Assembly (NCBI RefSeq): GCF_947493595.1 | Contig: NZ_CANLRL010000001.1 | Coordinates: 1,054,001-1,118,000 of the forward strand | Direction: 5' to 3' | Source: an uncultured Shimia sp. | Lineage (GTDB): Bacteria > Pseudomonadota > Alphaproteobacteria > Rhodobacterales > Rhodobacteraceae | Length of the DNA: 64,000 bases | Shown here: positions 1 through 7,659 of the stretch, piece by piece | Layout of the letters: each line of letters starts with the position of its first letter | Numbering within the stretch: the stretch's first letter is position 1 | Position numbers and translations under genes: made by a program | Notes under the pieces: model-generated | Seen by the model: only the letters and a program-made list of their open reading frames with translations | What the model was told of the DNA's origin: nothing | Databases searched by the model: none

Positions 1-549
1 CACATCAGTGCCGCGTTTTACCACCAAGGCCCCAATACCTTTTGGTCCGCCAAGTTTATGTGCCGAGATCAGCGCCATCTGTACGCCGGTCCAGTTGAAC
101 GCCACCGGCAACTTTCCAAAAGCCTGGGTCATATCGCTAACCGCAACACCTTCCGGCAAAGCCTGCATCACGCCGGTCTCAGAATTTGCCAATTGCACGC
201 AGCTGTTAGCCGGGTCGTCAATGGTCACTGAACCTTGCGCATCCACGTGCAAGTCATTCTGCGTCCACGCGTTGACCGCATCATGTTCGACATTCGCGGC
301 ACGCAATTTGCGCCCGGACAAAGCAAGCGCGGCAGATTCCGTGGCACTGCTGGTAAAGATCACATCTGCGCCATCGGCCCCGAAAGCGGTCGCGATATCG
401 CCACGCGCGCGCTCTAGGATTGCCTTTGCCTTCCGCCCCTCCGAATGCACGGAGGAAGGATTGCCATAGACATCCATCGCCGCAATCATTGCTTCACGGG
501 CCTCAGCCCGCAGCAAGGTTGTTGCATTATGATCCAAATAGGCGCGCAT
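1..549 (-). CDS. Cysteine desulfurase (NifS/IscS family), N-terminal part, cut by window edge
   Basis: The enzyme would be a PLP-dependent cysteine desulfurase, removing sulfur from cysteine for Fe-S cluster assembly. The 183 visible codons start at ATG 549 and run off the left edge in frame. Visible family marks are the N-terminal YLDHNATT segment, ANSETG (the usual NNETG region), DMTQAFGK (cofactor-contacting D-x-x-Q) and SAHKLGGPKG, where the lysine should form the Schiff base with PLP. The start codon overlaps the iscR stop by one base (TGATG), so the two are translationally coupled. In Rhodobacterales iscR and such a desulfurase normally head a long suf operon, which would lie to the left of this window. 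Only the C-terminal half, with the mobile catalytic cysteine loop, is missing from view. Confidence 0.93.
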   Translation of the reverse strand, partial: MRAYLDHNATTLLRAEAREAMIAAMDVYGNPSSVHSEGRKAKAILERARGDIATAFGADGADVIFTSSATESAALALSGRKLRAANVEHDAVNAWTQNDLHVDAQGSVTIDDPANSCVQLANSETGVMQALPEGVAVSDMTQAFGKLPVAFNWTGVQMALISAHKLGGPKGIGALVVKRGTDV

Positions 550-1025
550 CAGGCCTTTTCATCCGCCACTTCGTCCACAACAGAAAACAAGGTAGGTACA
601 GCCGGGCATGGCGCCAAGTCGTTCTCCACAATATCGGACAAACGGGTCTGGTGCAGGAACACATAGACGTGTGCCGACAACCCTTCCCAAAGGCGGTTGG
701 CCATGGATTGGGCACGCGACCCGCTGGAACCACCGCTGGCCCCTGCCCCTGTGTGCAGCGCCGACACGGTTTCATCTACCGCTGCCAGAACATCAGCCAC
801 CCGAATCTCGGATTTTGGGCGGGCCAACCGGTAACCACCACCCGGCCCACGCACCGATACAACTAGTTCTGCACGCCGCAGCTTTACGAACAGCTGCTCC
901 AAATAAGGCAGCGAAATGCTCTGCCGCTTGGAGATTTCACTCAAACTCACAAGATCTTCTGGCGGCTGGAGCGCAATATCTGCCAAAGCAACCACGGCGT
1001 AGCGGCCTTTTGTCGACAGTTTCAT
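549..1025 (-). CDS. iscR: Rrf2-family Fe-S regulator IscR, one-cysteine type
   Basis: A 158-residue Rrf2-family transcriptional regulator that should control Fe-S assembly genes and start the isc-suf operon. The winged helix-turn-helix occupies about residues 1-65, with the recognition helix near 38-50 and Glu43 present as in other IscR proteins. Classical IscR proteins carry three clustered cysteines near residues 92-104. Here that segment is glycine/serine-rich with no cysteine, and the only cysteine in the protein is Cys140. This matches, from memory, the unusual IscR described for Rhodobacter sphaeroides, so Fe-S ligation by other residues is expected (inference). The stop overlaps the start of the downstream desulfurase. 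A perfect palindrome at 1111-1125 lies upstream. Confidence 0.93.
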   Translation of the reverse strand: MKLSTKGRYAVVALADIALQPPEDLVSLSEISKRQSISLPYLEQLFVKLRRAELVVSVRGPGGGYRLARPKSEIRVADVLAAVDETVSALHTGAGASGGSSGSRAQSMANRLWEGLSAHVYVFLHQTRLSDIVENDLAPCPAVPTLFSVVDEVADEKA

Positions 1026-1110
1026 AGAGCACCCCCTCGAATTGATTGACCTCAGCCGCCCATGTGCTTAAGTCGCTAGAACCCGAACGGCATTCTGGCC
1101 GTTCAACTAT

Positions 1111-1125
1111 TTAGAAGCGTTCTAA
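1111..1125. promoter_or_regulatory. Candidate IscR/iron-responsive operator palindrome
   Basis: TTAGAAGCGTTCTAA is a perfect 6-3-6 inverted repeat between the divergent iscR and hydrolase genes, 86 bases before the iscR start and 62 before the hydrolase start. Its form fits the palindromic iron-responsive motif (Iron-Rhodo-box) predicted at IscR-controlled genes in Rhodobacterales. The assignment rests on form and position, not on a motif score. Confidence 0.6.
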
Positions 1126-1186
1126 GGTGGCAGAGCAAATTCGTCAAGAATTCGTTCATACCTTTTAAGGGAGAAAAGCGACAAAT

Positions 1187-1843
1187 ATGCCTGAGGTGAT
1201 TTTTCCGGGACCAGAAGGCCGCCTCGAAGGCCGCTACCACCCACAAAAAGAAAAAGACGCGCCCATCGCGATTGTCTTGCATCCCCACCCGCAGTTTGGC
1301 GGCACAATGAACAACAAGGTTGTCTACAACCTGCACTATGCCTTCTACAACATGGGCTTCACTGTGCTTCGGTTCAATTTCCGCGGTGTTGGTCGGTCAC
1401 AGGGTGAGTATGATCAAGGTGTTGGTGAGCTGTCCGATGCCGCGTCAGCGCTGGACTATCTACAGTCGATGAACACCAACTCCAAGCACTGCTGGGTGGC
1501 TGGGTTCTCGTTCGGCGCGTGGATTGGCATGCAACTGCTGATGCGTCGGCCAGAGATCACCGGCTTTATCTCGATTGCCCCACCCGCCAACATGTATGAC
1601 TTCTCCTTCCTGGCGCCTTGCCCGAGTTCTGGCCTGATCCTGAACGGCACCGCCGATCGTGTCGCCCCACCGGCGGAAACCCACTCGCTTGTCAACAAAC
1701 TGCATGAGCAAAAGGGCATCACCATCACCCACACGGAAATTGATGGCGCAGGTCACTTCTTTGAGACCGACGAATACATGGATCAGATGACAGGCAATGT
1801 CACCGATTATGTGAAACGTCGCCTGACAGAGAACAGCCGCTGA
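1187..1843 (+). CDS. Alpha/beta hydrolase, COG2945 type
   Basis: A 218-residue cytoplasmic alpha/beta hydrolase with no signal peptide. The visible catalytic set is the nucleophile elbow GFSFG (Ser108), Asp157 in the NGTADRV segment and His190 in GAGHFF. The HPHPQFGG stretch at 32-39 supplies the oxyanion region typical of this group. The natural substrate is unknown; an esterase-like role is an inference from the fold. It is the first gene of a tight three-gene run: its TGA stop overlaps the next start by one base. It is transcribed away from iscR and shares the intergenic region holding the 1111-1125 palindrome, so iron/Fe-S control is possible. Confidence 0.87.
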   Translation: MPEVIFPGPEGRLEGRYHPQKEKDAPIAIVLHPHPQFGGTMNNKVVYNLHYAFYNMGFTVLRFNFRGVGRSQGEYDQGVGELSDAASALDYLQSMNTNSKHCWVAGFSFGAWIGMQLLMRRPEITGFISIAPPANMYDFSFLAPCPSSGLILNGTADRVAPPAETHSLVNKLHEQKGITITHTEIDGAGHFFETDEYMDQMTGNVTDYVKRRLTENSR

Positions 1844-2088
1844 TGAGCACTTTGGATGCGCTGGCTGCCAAACTTGCCGAAGACACCATCAAAGCCCAAA
1901 AAGAGCTGGGTGATGAGCGTCTCTTTATGGAGGTAAGTGAGGTGCTCGGCGCGTCCTCTCAATCGCTCGAGGAGGCCTTTCTCACAGAGGTCCGAATGCG
2001 CATGTCCGAAGAGAAAGGCCGCGCCTTTCTCATCAACAAAGTGAAGGCTGCGCGCGCGGCAGCTGCCAAGGCGGACTCTGCCGAATGA
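1843..2088 (+). CDS. Conserved small protein of unknown function
   Basis: An 81-residue acidic, largely helical protein that I do not recognise. It is rich in Ala, Glu, Lys and Ser, has no cysteine and shows no signal peptide or membrane segment. The C-terminal third is an alanine/lysine-rich helix. The start ATG overlaps the stop of the upstream hydrolase (TGATG) and its own stop overlaps the start of the HD-domain gene by four bases. It is therefore almost certainly translated as part of this operon. No function can be assigned from sequence. Confidence 0.72.
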   Translation: MSTLDALAAKLAEDTIKAQKELGDERLFMEVSEVLGASSQSLEEAFLTEVRMRMSEEKGRAFLINKVKAARAAAAKADSAE

Positions 2089-2666
2089 GTGATCGTCTCA
2101 CCGCGCAAATCGCCTTTTTGACCGAAGCCGATAAACTCAAATCCGTCTATCGTGCCACAAACGTACTAGACGGTCACCGCAAAGAAGACAGCGGCAGCCA
2201 CAGCTGGCACATTGCGCTTTACGCGCTCATCCTGTCCGAACATGCCAACACAGACATCAACATTGATCGGGTAATCCGCATGTTGCTGATCCATGATTTG
2301 GTGGAAATTGATGTTGGCGACAGCCCGATCCATGGCGATCACGATATTTCCGCCATGGAAGCCGCCGAAAGTGCCGCAGCAGATCGCATCTTTGGCCTTT
2401 TACCAACGGATCAAGCCACAGAACTGCGCGCGCTTTGGGACGAATTTGAAGCAGCAGAAAGCGATGATGCCGTTTTTGCAAAGAGCATCGATCGGGTGCA
2501 GCCGGTGATCGGCAACCTAGAAACCAATGGCGGCACCTGGCCAGAATACAACGTCACGCGCAAACAGCTCGAAGATCGCGTTGGCTGGAAGGTTGCAAAA
2601 GGCGCGCCCGCAATCTGGGACCACCTCAAAGCCCGTATTGCCAAATGGTTTTCCGAAAACGTCTAA
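2085..2666 (+). CDS. HD-domain phosphohydrolase, YfbR-like
   Basis: A 193-residue HD-superfamily protein resembling YfbR-type 5'-deoxynucleotidases. Metal ligands expected for the fold are present: His42 (HSWHI), the doublet His70-Asp71 in IHDLVEID, and a later Asp in KSIDRVQP near 137. The HDLVEIDVGD stretch is the most family-specific part. It probably hydrolyses a nucleotide or small phosphate ester in the cytoplasm; the exact substrate is not readable. It is the last gene of the hydrolase operon, overlapping the preceding gene by four bases. It faces the phospholipase-like gene with only one base between their stop codons. Confidence 0.85.
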   Translation: MSDRLTAQIAFLTEADKLKSVYRATNVLDGHRKEDSGSHSWHIALYALILSEHANTDINIDRVIRMLLIHDLVEIDVGDSPIHGDHDISAMEAAESAAADRIFGLLPTDQATELRALWDEFEAAESDDAVFAKSIDRVQPVIGNLETNGGTWPEYNVTRKQLEDRVGWKVAKGAPAIWDHLKARIAKWFSENV

Positions 2667-2667
2667 T

Positions 2668-3231
2668 TCAGAAACACTGAGGCCAGCCGTAGCCCCAACG
2701 CCATGGCAAACCTGAACACGGCAATCCGCCAACCCGCACAGCATCAAACATCCGATCCGCGACAAAATTGATCGCGGCCGTGACATCCTCCGGCGTGGCA
2801 TCATACTGCTTCGCAAGTTCGTCCGCCTGACCGTCCGCCACACCCCGCACACATTGCCGTAACGCCTTGTCAGCTTTTAAGCGCGCTTGAAACCCGGCTT
2901 GCGCCTCAGGGTTTTCGCCACCCAAGTGATAGGCCCGATCATGGGTCACACAACACCCATGCCAGGGCGCCTCATGTGCAAACACTCGGGCAAACCACGG
3001 AAATGTGCGCGCCATCGCCCCCCAGGCCGCTGACATGCCGCCCGAACAGCCGTCGGTGGTAAAAGGTGCCAACGCCGTCGACTCCGCTTCGCGCAAAGCC
3101 TGTAAACGGCTGTGCCGCCAGATTTCCACCTTAGCAGATAAACCCGCATCAGAGGTTGAGCTTTGCCCTATAACCGGTTCACTTAAAACAACTAAGGTCA
3201 CACAGACCTGGGCGAATCTACTAGATCTCAT
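2668..3231 (-). CDS. Secreted phospholipase A2-like protein
   Basis: A 187-residue protein with a hydrophobic N-terminal export segment (about residues 7-22). The core carries DGCSGG near 60-65 and CCVTHDRAY at 93-101, which is the phospholipase A2 CCxxHD signature with His97-Asp98 as the catalytic pair. Additional cysteines in the C-terminal part could form disulfides after export. I chose ATG 3231 because the longer frame adds residues inside the upstream gene, and because this start gives a clean signal peptide. It overlaps the end of the GDPD gene by 11 bases, implying co-translation. Inferred role: deacylation of phospholipids in the periplasm or outside, supplying the GDPD partner. Confidence 0.75.
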   Translation of the reverse strand: MRSSRFAQVCVTLVVLSEPVIGQSSTSDAGLSAKVEIWRHSRLQALREAESTALAPFTTDGCSGGMSAAWGAMARTFPWFARVFAHEAPWHGCCVTHDRAYHLGGENPEAQAGFQARLKADKALRQCVRGVADGQADELAKQYDATPEDVTAAINFVADRMFDAVRVGGLPCSGLPWRWGYGWPQCF

Positions 3232-5032
3232 CACCACCTCGATGCGGCACATCCAAACCAATGCGCCCCGCCAACCCTAGCACCAGGCGCTCAACACCGC
3301 TCAAAGTTTTACGGTCCGCCAACACTTGCCGCGCAAGCACAGGCTCGTCCGTGATCAAGCCATCAACGCCATACGACAACATGCCCGACATCGACAGCGC
3401 ATCGTTCACGGTCCACACGTAAACTTCTTTGCCAACATCCTGCGAGCCACGCACCAACTGTCGCGACATGGTGGCGCTATTCACCGCCAGGAAATCCACG
3501 TCCAGATCCCACATATTTCCGAGGGAAGCCGAGGCCAGAAGCCCTACATTCCATTCGGGTCGTAGCTTACGCATCTTAGCCACTGCATCCGCCTTCAGTG
3601 ACATGATCTTCACCTGTCTGGCCATGTCCGTGGCTTCCACAATGTCGATCACCCGCTGTTCCAAGTCCTCGTCATGGCCGTAGTATTTCAACTCGATCAC
3701 CACCCCGGATTTGTCTTTTGTGGCCAACAACACCTCTTCTAGTGTTGCTGTGCGCTCTGCCGCAAACGCCGGATCAAACCAACTGCCAATGTCGATTTGT
3801 TCCAGATCCGCCAAAGTCGCATCCCAAATTTTCTTAGAGTTGCCCGCGACTTTCATAAAGTCGCTGTCATGCACCACAACCACCGCGCCATCGGCGGTTT
3901 CTTGAACGTCAATCTCGACCCAGTCCGCCTGATCTTCCACGGCACGTGTCACCGCCGCCATGGTGTTTTCTGGGGCCGCCCCCGAAGCGCCACGATGCGC
4001 AATCACCGCTACTGGTCGGTCTTGATCCACCTTCAGCACTTCCGCGACACCAAACCCACCCAGCGCGGTCACCAGCGCTGCTACCGCAACAACACCGCTC
4101 AGCACCCCTTTAGGAACTTCGCGCTTCTCACCGGCCTCCGGCCAAGCTGCAAACCCCATAAACGCCACCGCCAAGGCTCCCGTCGTCAAGGATGTCAGCA
4201 CAAGGTTCAACGCGGCCCATAAGCCAACAGATAGCAAAAGAAACGCAGCCAGCCCCTTGAGGCCAAAAGGCACAAAATACAGCCCAAATTGAATGATCGC
4301 ACCCACCACAAACAGCACTGCACCGCCGATGACAGCGCCCAATGCGCCCCAAATTGCCAAACGCAGGAGAAACGTCATACGACGCCCCGCCATACGCACT
4401 TGGCTCTCTCGCAGTGCCGCCCCTGCCCTTTGGCCATCAAACACGACCAGCGGCAAGGCCAGCACCCAGCCCAAGGTGCGCCACAGCACCAGCCCGACCA
4501 TAAACACAAGCATGACCGCGCACACCACCACGGTCTTTACAAATTCCGGCGGATGAAAGCTCAGATAATAGTTGATGTCGTACGCCGTCATCCAACGGGA
4601 AAAAGCCATGCCACACACCGCAAGAAACGGCAGGCACATTACCAACAGCCGCAAACAAAATTGCACCGCCAACCCGAGTACCGCAGGCGCCCTCGGCAGA
4701 ACCATCGCCACACCGTCCAGCAGTCCATGCGACTTGCCTTGCCTGTCCCGCAACGCCACAGCCATCATGAAAGACACATCCAGGGTCAGCAGCACCAACG
4801 CCATCCCGGCAATCAACAAACCCGCCACAAATCCAACAGGCGACAACAAGAACAACGCGATATCAAAATCTGCCAACGCGGGTTTACCAGAAAACGTCAG
4901 CGCCAGATGCACCGTGGCCGCCATCAGCGGCGCAAAAGCTGAAGCCAGCAAGATATTGAACACCAGATGCGATTGAATAATCGGCCAGCGCAAACGCCAG
5001 GCCACCTCAAAACACCGCACCACTTCTGCCAT
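3221..5032 (-). CDS. Membrane-anchored glycerophosphodiester phosphodiesterase
   Basis: About 603 residues. The first half (to about 330) is a multi-pass membrane domain of the kind fused to some GDPD enzymes. The C-terminal half is the GDPD catalytic domain, with IAHRGASGAAPENT, WVEIDVQ and VVHDSDF carrying the general-base histidines and metal-binding acidic residues. It should hydrolyse glycerophosphodiesters to glycerol-3-phosphate and an alcohol at the membrane. ATG 5032 was chosen because the membrane domain starts just after it; a GTG a few codons upstream (preceded by GGAG) is an alternative. The gene overlaps a phospholipase A2-like gene downstream, suggesting a two-step phospholipid breakdown unit. 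Confidence 0.87.
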   Translation of the reverse strand: MAEVVRCFEVAWRLRWPIIQSHLVFNILLASAFAPLMAATVHLALTFSGKPALADFDIALFLLSPVGFVAGLLIAGMALVLLTLDVSFMMAVALRDRQGKSHGLLDGVAMVLPRAPAVLGLAVQFCLRLLVMCLPFLAVCGMAFSRWMTAYDINYYLSFHPPEFVKTVVVCAVMLVFMVGLVLWRTLGWVLALPLVVFDGQRAGAALRESQVRMAGRRMTFLLRLAIWGALGAVIGGAVLFVVGAIIQFGLYFVPFGLKGLAAFLLLSVGLWAALNLVLTSLTTGALAVAFMGFAAWPEAGEKREVPKGVLSGVVAVAALVTALGGFGVAEVLKVDQDRPVAVIAHRGASGAAPENTMAAVTRAVEDQADWVEIDVQETADGAVVVVHDSDFMKVAGNSKKIWDATLADLEQIDIGSWFDPAFAAERTATLEEVLLATKDKSGVVIELKYYGHDEDLEQRVIDIVEATDMARQVKIMSLKADAVAKMRKLRPEWNVGLLASASLGNMWDLDVDFLAVNSATMSRQLVRGSQDVGKEVYVWTVNDALSMSGMLSYGVDGLITDEPVLARQVLADRKTLSGVERLVLGLAGRIGLDVPHRGGDEI

Positions 5033-5263
5033 CGCCTGCTTCACAGCCACACTCCAACACCCGTTTAACGTGACCCTAGCCGGATCACACGCAGGGGTCG
5101 AGAACCCGCGACACTTTGTCAAAAACAATTGTCATGCTACGTTTCGCGCAACAATAATTCGCGCCCAAACCAAACTGTATACAATCGCATACAAAGCCTT
5201 TCCAATGTGCACGAAATCGCTTAGGACAGGCGCCAAATACGACTCGGTTCACAGGAGACCCCC

Positions 5264-6478
5264 ATGACCAAGATCAAAGTGGAAAATCCCATCGTCGAGA
5301 TGGATGGCGATGAAATGACACGCATCATTTGGCAGTTCATCAAAGACAAACTGATGCTGCCATACTTGGACCTTGACCTTCTGTACTACGATCTGGGCAT
5401 CGAAGAGCGGGACCGGACCGAGGACCAGATCACCATCGACGCCGCCGAAAAAACCAAAGAGGTCGGTGTTGCAATCAAATGTGCCACCATCACCCCGGAC
5501 GAGCAACGTGTTGAGGAGTTTGGCCTCAAAAAAATGTGGCGCTCGCCCAATGGCACCATCCGCAACATCCTTGGTGGTGTGGTCTTCCGTCAGCCAATCA
5601 TCTGTCGCAACGTTCCGCGGCTTGTGCCGGGCTGGACCTCTCCAATTGTCGTGGGCCGTCATGCCTTTGGTGACCAGTATAAAGCCACCGATTTCACATT
5701 CCCGGGCGCAGGCAAGCTGACCATGAAGTTTGTCGGCGAAGACGGCACCGTGATTGAGAAAGAGGTCTATGACGCCCCGTCCGCTGGGGTCTATCAGGCG
5801 ATGTACAACCTCGACAGCTCGATCATTGATTTTGCCCGCGCCTCGCTGAACTACGGCCTGAACCTCGGCTGGCCGGTATACCTATCCACCAAAAACACCA
5901 TCCTGAAAGCCTACGACGGCCGCTTCAAAGACCTGTTTCAAAAGGTCTATGAAGAAGAGTTCGAAGAGAAATTCAAAGCCGCTGGAATCTGGTACGAGCA
6001 CCGTTTGATTGACGACATGGTCGCCTGCGCCATGAAGTGGAACGGTAAATTTGTCTGGGCCTGCAAGAACTACGACGGTGACGTACAATCCGACACCGTA
6101 GCACAAGGCTTTGGCTCGCTAGGCCTGATGACATCACAGCTGATGACGCCAGATGGAAAGATTGTAGAAGCCGAGGCTGCCCACGGCACCGTGACACGCC
6201 ACTACCGCCAGCACCAGAAAGGCGAAGCCACCTCAACCAACTCGATCGCCTCGATCTACGCTTGGACCGGTGGCCTGAAGCACCGCGCAAAACTGGACAA
6301 CAACATTGCCCTACGCGCCTTTGCCGAAACCCTGGAGCGCGTGATCATTGAGACCGTAGAAAGTGGCTTTATGACCAAAGACCTCGCATTGCTGGTTGGG
6401 CCCGATCAGGGTTGGATGACCACAATGGGCTTCCTCGAAAAAATCGACGAAAACCTCAACAAAGCACTCGCAGGCTAA
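5264..6478 (+). CDS. icd: NADP-dependent isocitrate dehydrogenase
   Basis: A 404-residue isocitrate dehydrogenase of the homodimeric eukaryote-like type (full length for that family). It oxidatively decarboxylates isocitrate to 2-oxoglutarate with NADP in the TCA cycle. Marks include [16 protein letters not shown] at the N-terminus, the substrate-binding SPNGTIRN segment, a Tyr/Lys catalytic region, the metal site in HRLIDDMVA, and GTVTRHYR plus NSIASIYAW near the C-terminus. An AGGAGA ribosome site precedes the ATG by about seven bases. It stands alone, with 230 bases upstream and a hairpin at 6497-6520 behind it. Confidence 0.97.
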   Translation: MTKIKVENPIVEMDGDEMTRIIWQFIKDKLMLPYLDLDLLYYDLGIEERDRTEDQITIDAAEKTKEVGVAIKCATITPDEQRVEEFGLKKMWRSPNGTIRNILGGVVFRQPIICRNVPRLVPGWTSPIVVGRHAFGDQYKATDFTFPGAGKLTMKFVGEDGTVIEKEVYDAPSAGVYQAMYNLDSSIIDFARASLNYGLNLGWPVYLSTKNTILKAYDGRFKDLFQKVYEEEFEEKFKAAGIWYEHRLIDDMVACAMKWNGKFVWACKNYDGDVQSDTVAQGFGSLGLMTSQLMTPDGKIVEAEAAHGTVTRHYRQHQKGEATSTNSIASIYAWTGGLKHRAKLDNNIALRAFAETLERVIIETVESGFMTKDLALLVGPDQGWMTTMGFLEKIDENLNKALAG

Positions 6479-6496
6479 TCTCTGAGACAAAATGCC

Positions 6497-6520
6497 CTAA
6501 GGCGCACCACTGCGCCTTAG
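6497..6520 (+). terminator. Hairpin after icd
   Basis: CTAAGGCGCA, a CCAC loop and TGCGCCTTAG form a perfect 10-bp stem directly after icd. The following run of T is short (CCCTTT), so termination strength is uncertain. Confidence 0.6.
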
Positions 6521-6616
6521 GATGCCCTTTACCCACGACCGGTAGACCCTAGCTGCATAGCGGCCTTGCGCCGCACCCCCTAGACAGCCGCGCTGCGCTG
6601 CGGCAAATCCGGTGCC

Positions 6617-7237
6617 ATGGTAAGCTTTATTGAATCCCCAAGTCCTGAAAAACACAGCCCTTTTGATGATTTCCAGGGGCTGATTGTCGGCACCCTTCTG
6701 GTGGCCCTTTCGGTGCAGTTTTTACAGGCGGTTGATCTGTTCACAGGGCAGATTGCCGGCCTGTCATTGGTCGCAGCCAAGGCGACAGGCCTCACGTTTG
6801 GCGCACTCTTCTTTGTCCTGAACTTGCCATTCTATGTCATCGCTTACCTGCGCATGGGCTGGTTCTTCACGCTAAAGACCTTTGCAGCCGTGGGCCTTCT
6901 GACGCTTTGGACCTTCTTGCTCCCGCAAGTTTTCGAAATTGCCACGGTGCACCCACTTGTAGGCGCTGTACTCGCGGGTGTGACTGCTGGCGCAGGTCTG
7001 ATCGTCCTCTTCCGCCATGGCGCCACTTTGGGCGGCGTTGGCATTGTGGCCGTGTGGCTGCAAGACGCCAAAGGCATCAAGGCCGGTTGGGTCCAACTTG
7101 GCTTCGACGTTTTTGTCTTTGGTTTGGCGGTGTCGTTTTTTGACCTCAACGCGGTGATCTTCTCGCTGATCGGCGCAGCCGTTACCAATATCATGATCGC
7201 AACAAATCACCGTCGCGATCGTTACATCGCGCGCTAA
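6617..7237 (+). CDS. YitT-family membrane protein
   Basis: A 206-residue integral membrane protein resembling the YitT/DUF161 group. About five to six hydrophobic helices can be seen: roughly residues 20-40, 52-78, 84-102, 112-132, 140-165 and 175-192. Its job in the cell is unknown in this family; some relatives are annotated as transporters without direct proof. It ends 16 bases before an SMR transporter gene on the same strand, so the two probably share a transcript. The start is ATG 6617. No soluble C-terminal YitT domain (DUF2179) is attached, which is usual for the proteobacterial short form. Confidence 0.78.
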   Translation: MVSFIESPSPEKHSPFDDFQGLIVGTLLVALSVQFLQAVDLFTGQIAGLSLVAAKATGLTFGALFFVLNLPFYVIAYLRMGWFFTLKTFAAVGLLTLWTFLLPQVFEIATVHPLVGAVLAGVTAGAGLIVLFRHGATLGGVGIVAVWLQDAKGIKAGWVQLGFDVFVFGLAVSFFDLNAVIFSLIGAAVTNIMIATNHRRDRYIAR

Positions 7238-7253
7238 CCCCCAAGGGACGCGC

Positions 7254-7589
7254 ATGCCCAAAGCCTATCTTATCCTTCTGGTCGCCGTTGTGTTTGAAAC
7301 CATCGGCACCGCTGCTCTGCAAGCCAGCCAACAATTTACCAAACCAATCCCCTCAATCATTGTGGTGATCGGTTATGGCCTCGCCTTCTACATGATGGCC
7401 CAAACCCTGCGCTACTTACCGGTCGGCATCACCTACGCCGTCTGGTCTGGCCTTGGCATCATCTCCATTTCCATCATCGCCTATTTTGCGTTTGGCCAGA
7501 AACTCGATTTGGCGGCAATTTTGGGAATGGGGCTGATTGTTGCCGGAATTCTTGTTATAAACCTGTTTTCTAAGACTGCCGTTCACTAA
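7254..7589 (+). CDS. SMR-family small multidrug/cation efflux protein
   Basis: A 111-residue, four-helix small multidrug resistance protein of the EmrE/QacE type, acting as a dimeric proton-coupled antiporter in the inner membrane. The essential membrane-embedded glutamate is present (Glu15 in VVFETIG), as are the YAVWSGLG signature (Tyr61, Trp64) and the GLI repeat of helix 4. The length is the family norm. The substrate may be quaternary ammonium compounds or guanidinium; sequence alone does not decide between these. It lies just downstream of the YitT-type gene. Confidence 0.92.
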   Translation: MPKAYLILLVAVVFETIGTAALQASQQFTKPIPSIIVVIGYGLAFYMMAQTLRYLPVGITYAVWSGLGIISISIIAYFAFGQKLDLAAILGMGLIVAGILVINLFSKTAVH

Positions 7590-7659
7590 CTGACATTAAA
7601 GGGGTGGCCTTTTGGGGAAACCCACGTTAGGGCGAGCGCGAACAGGAAAGGCTGCCCTT

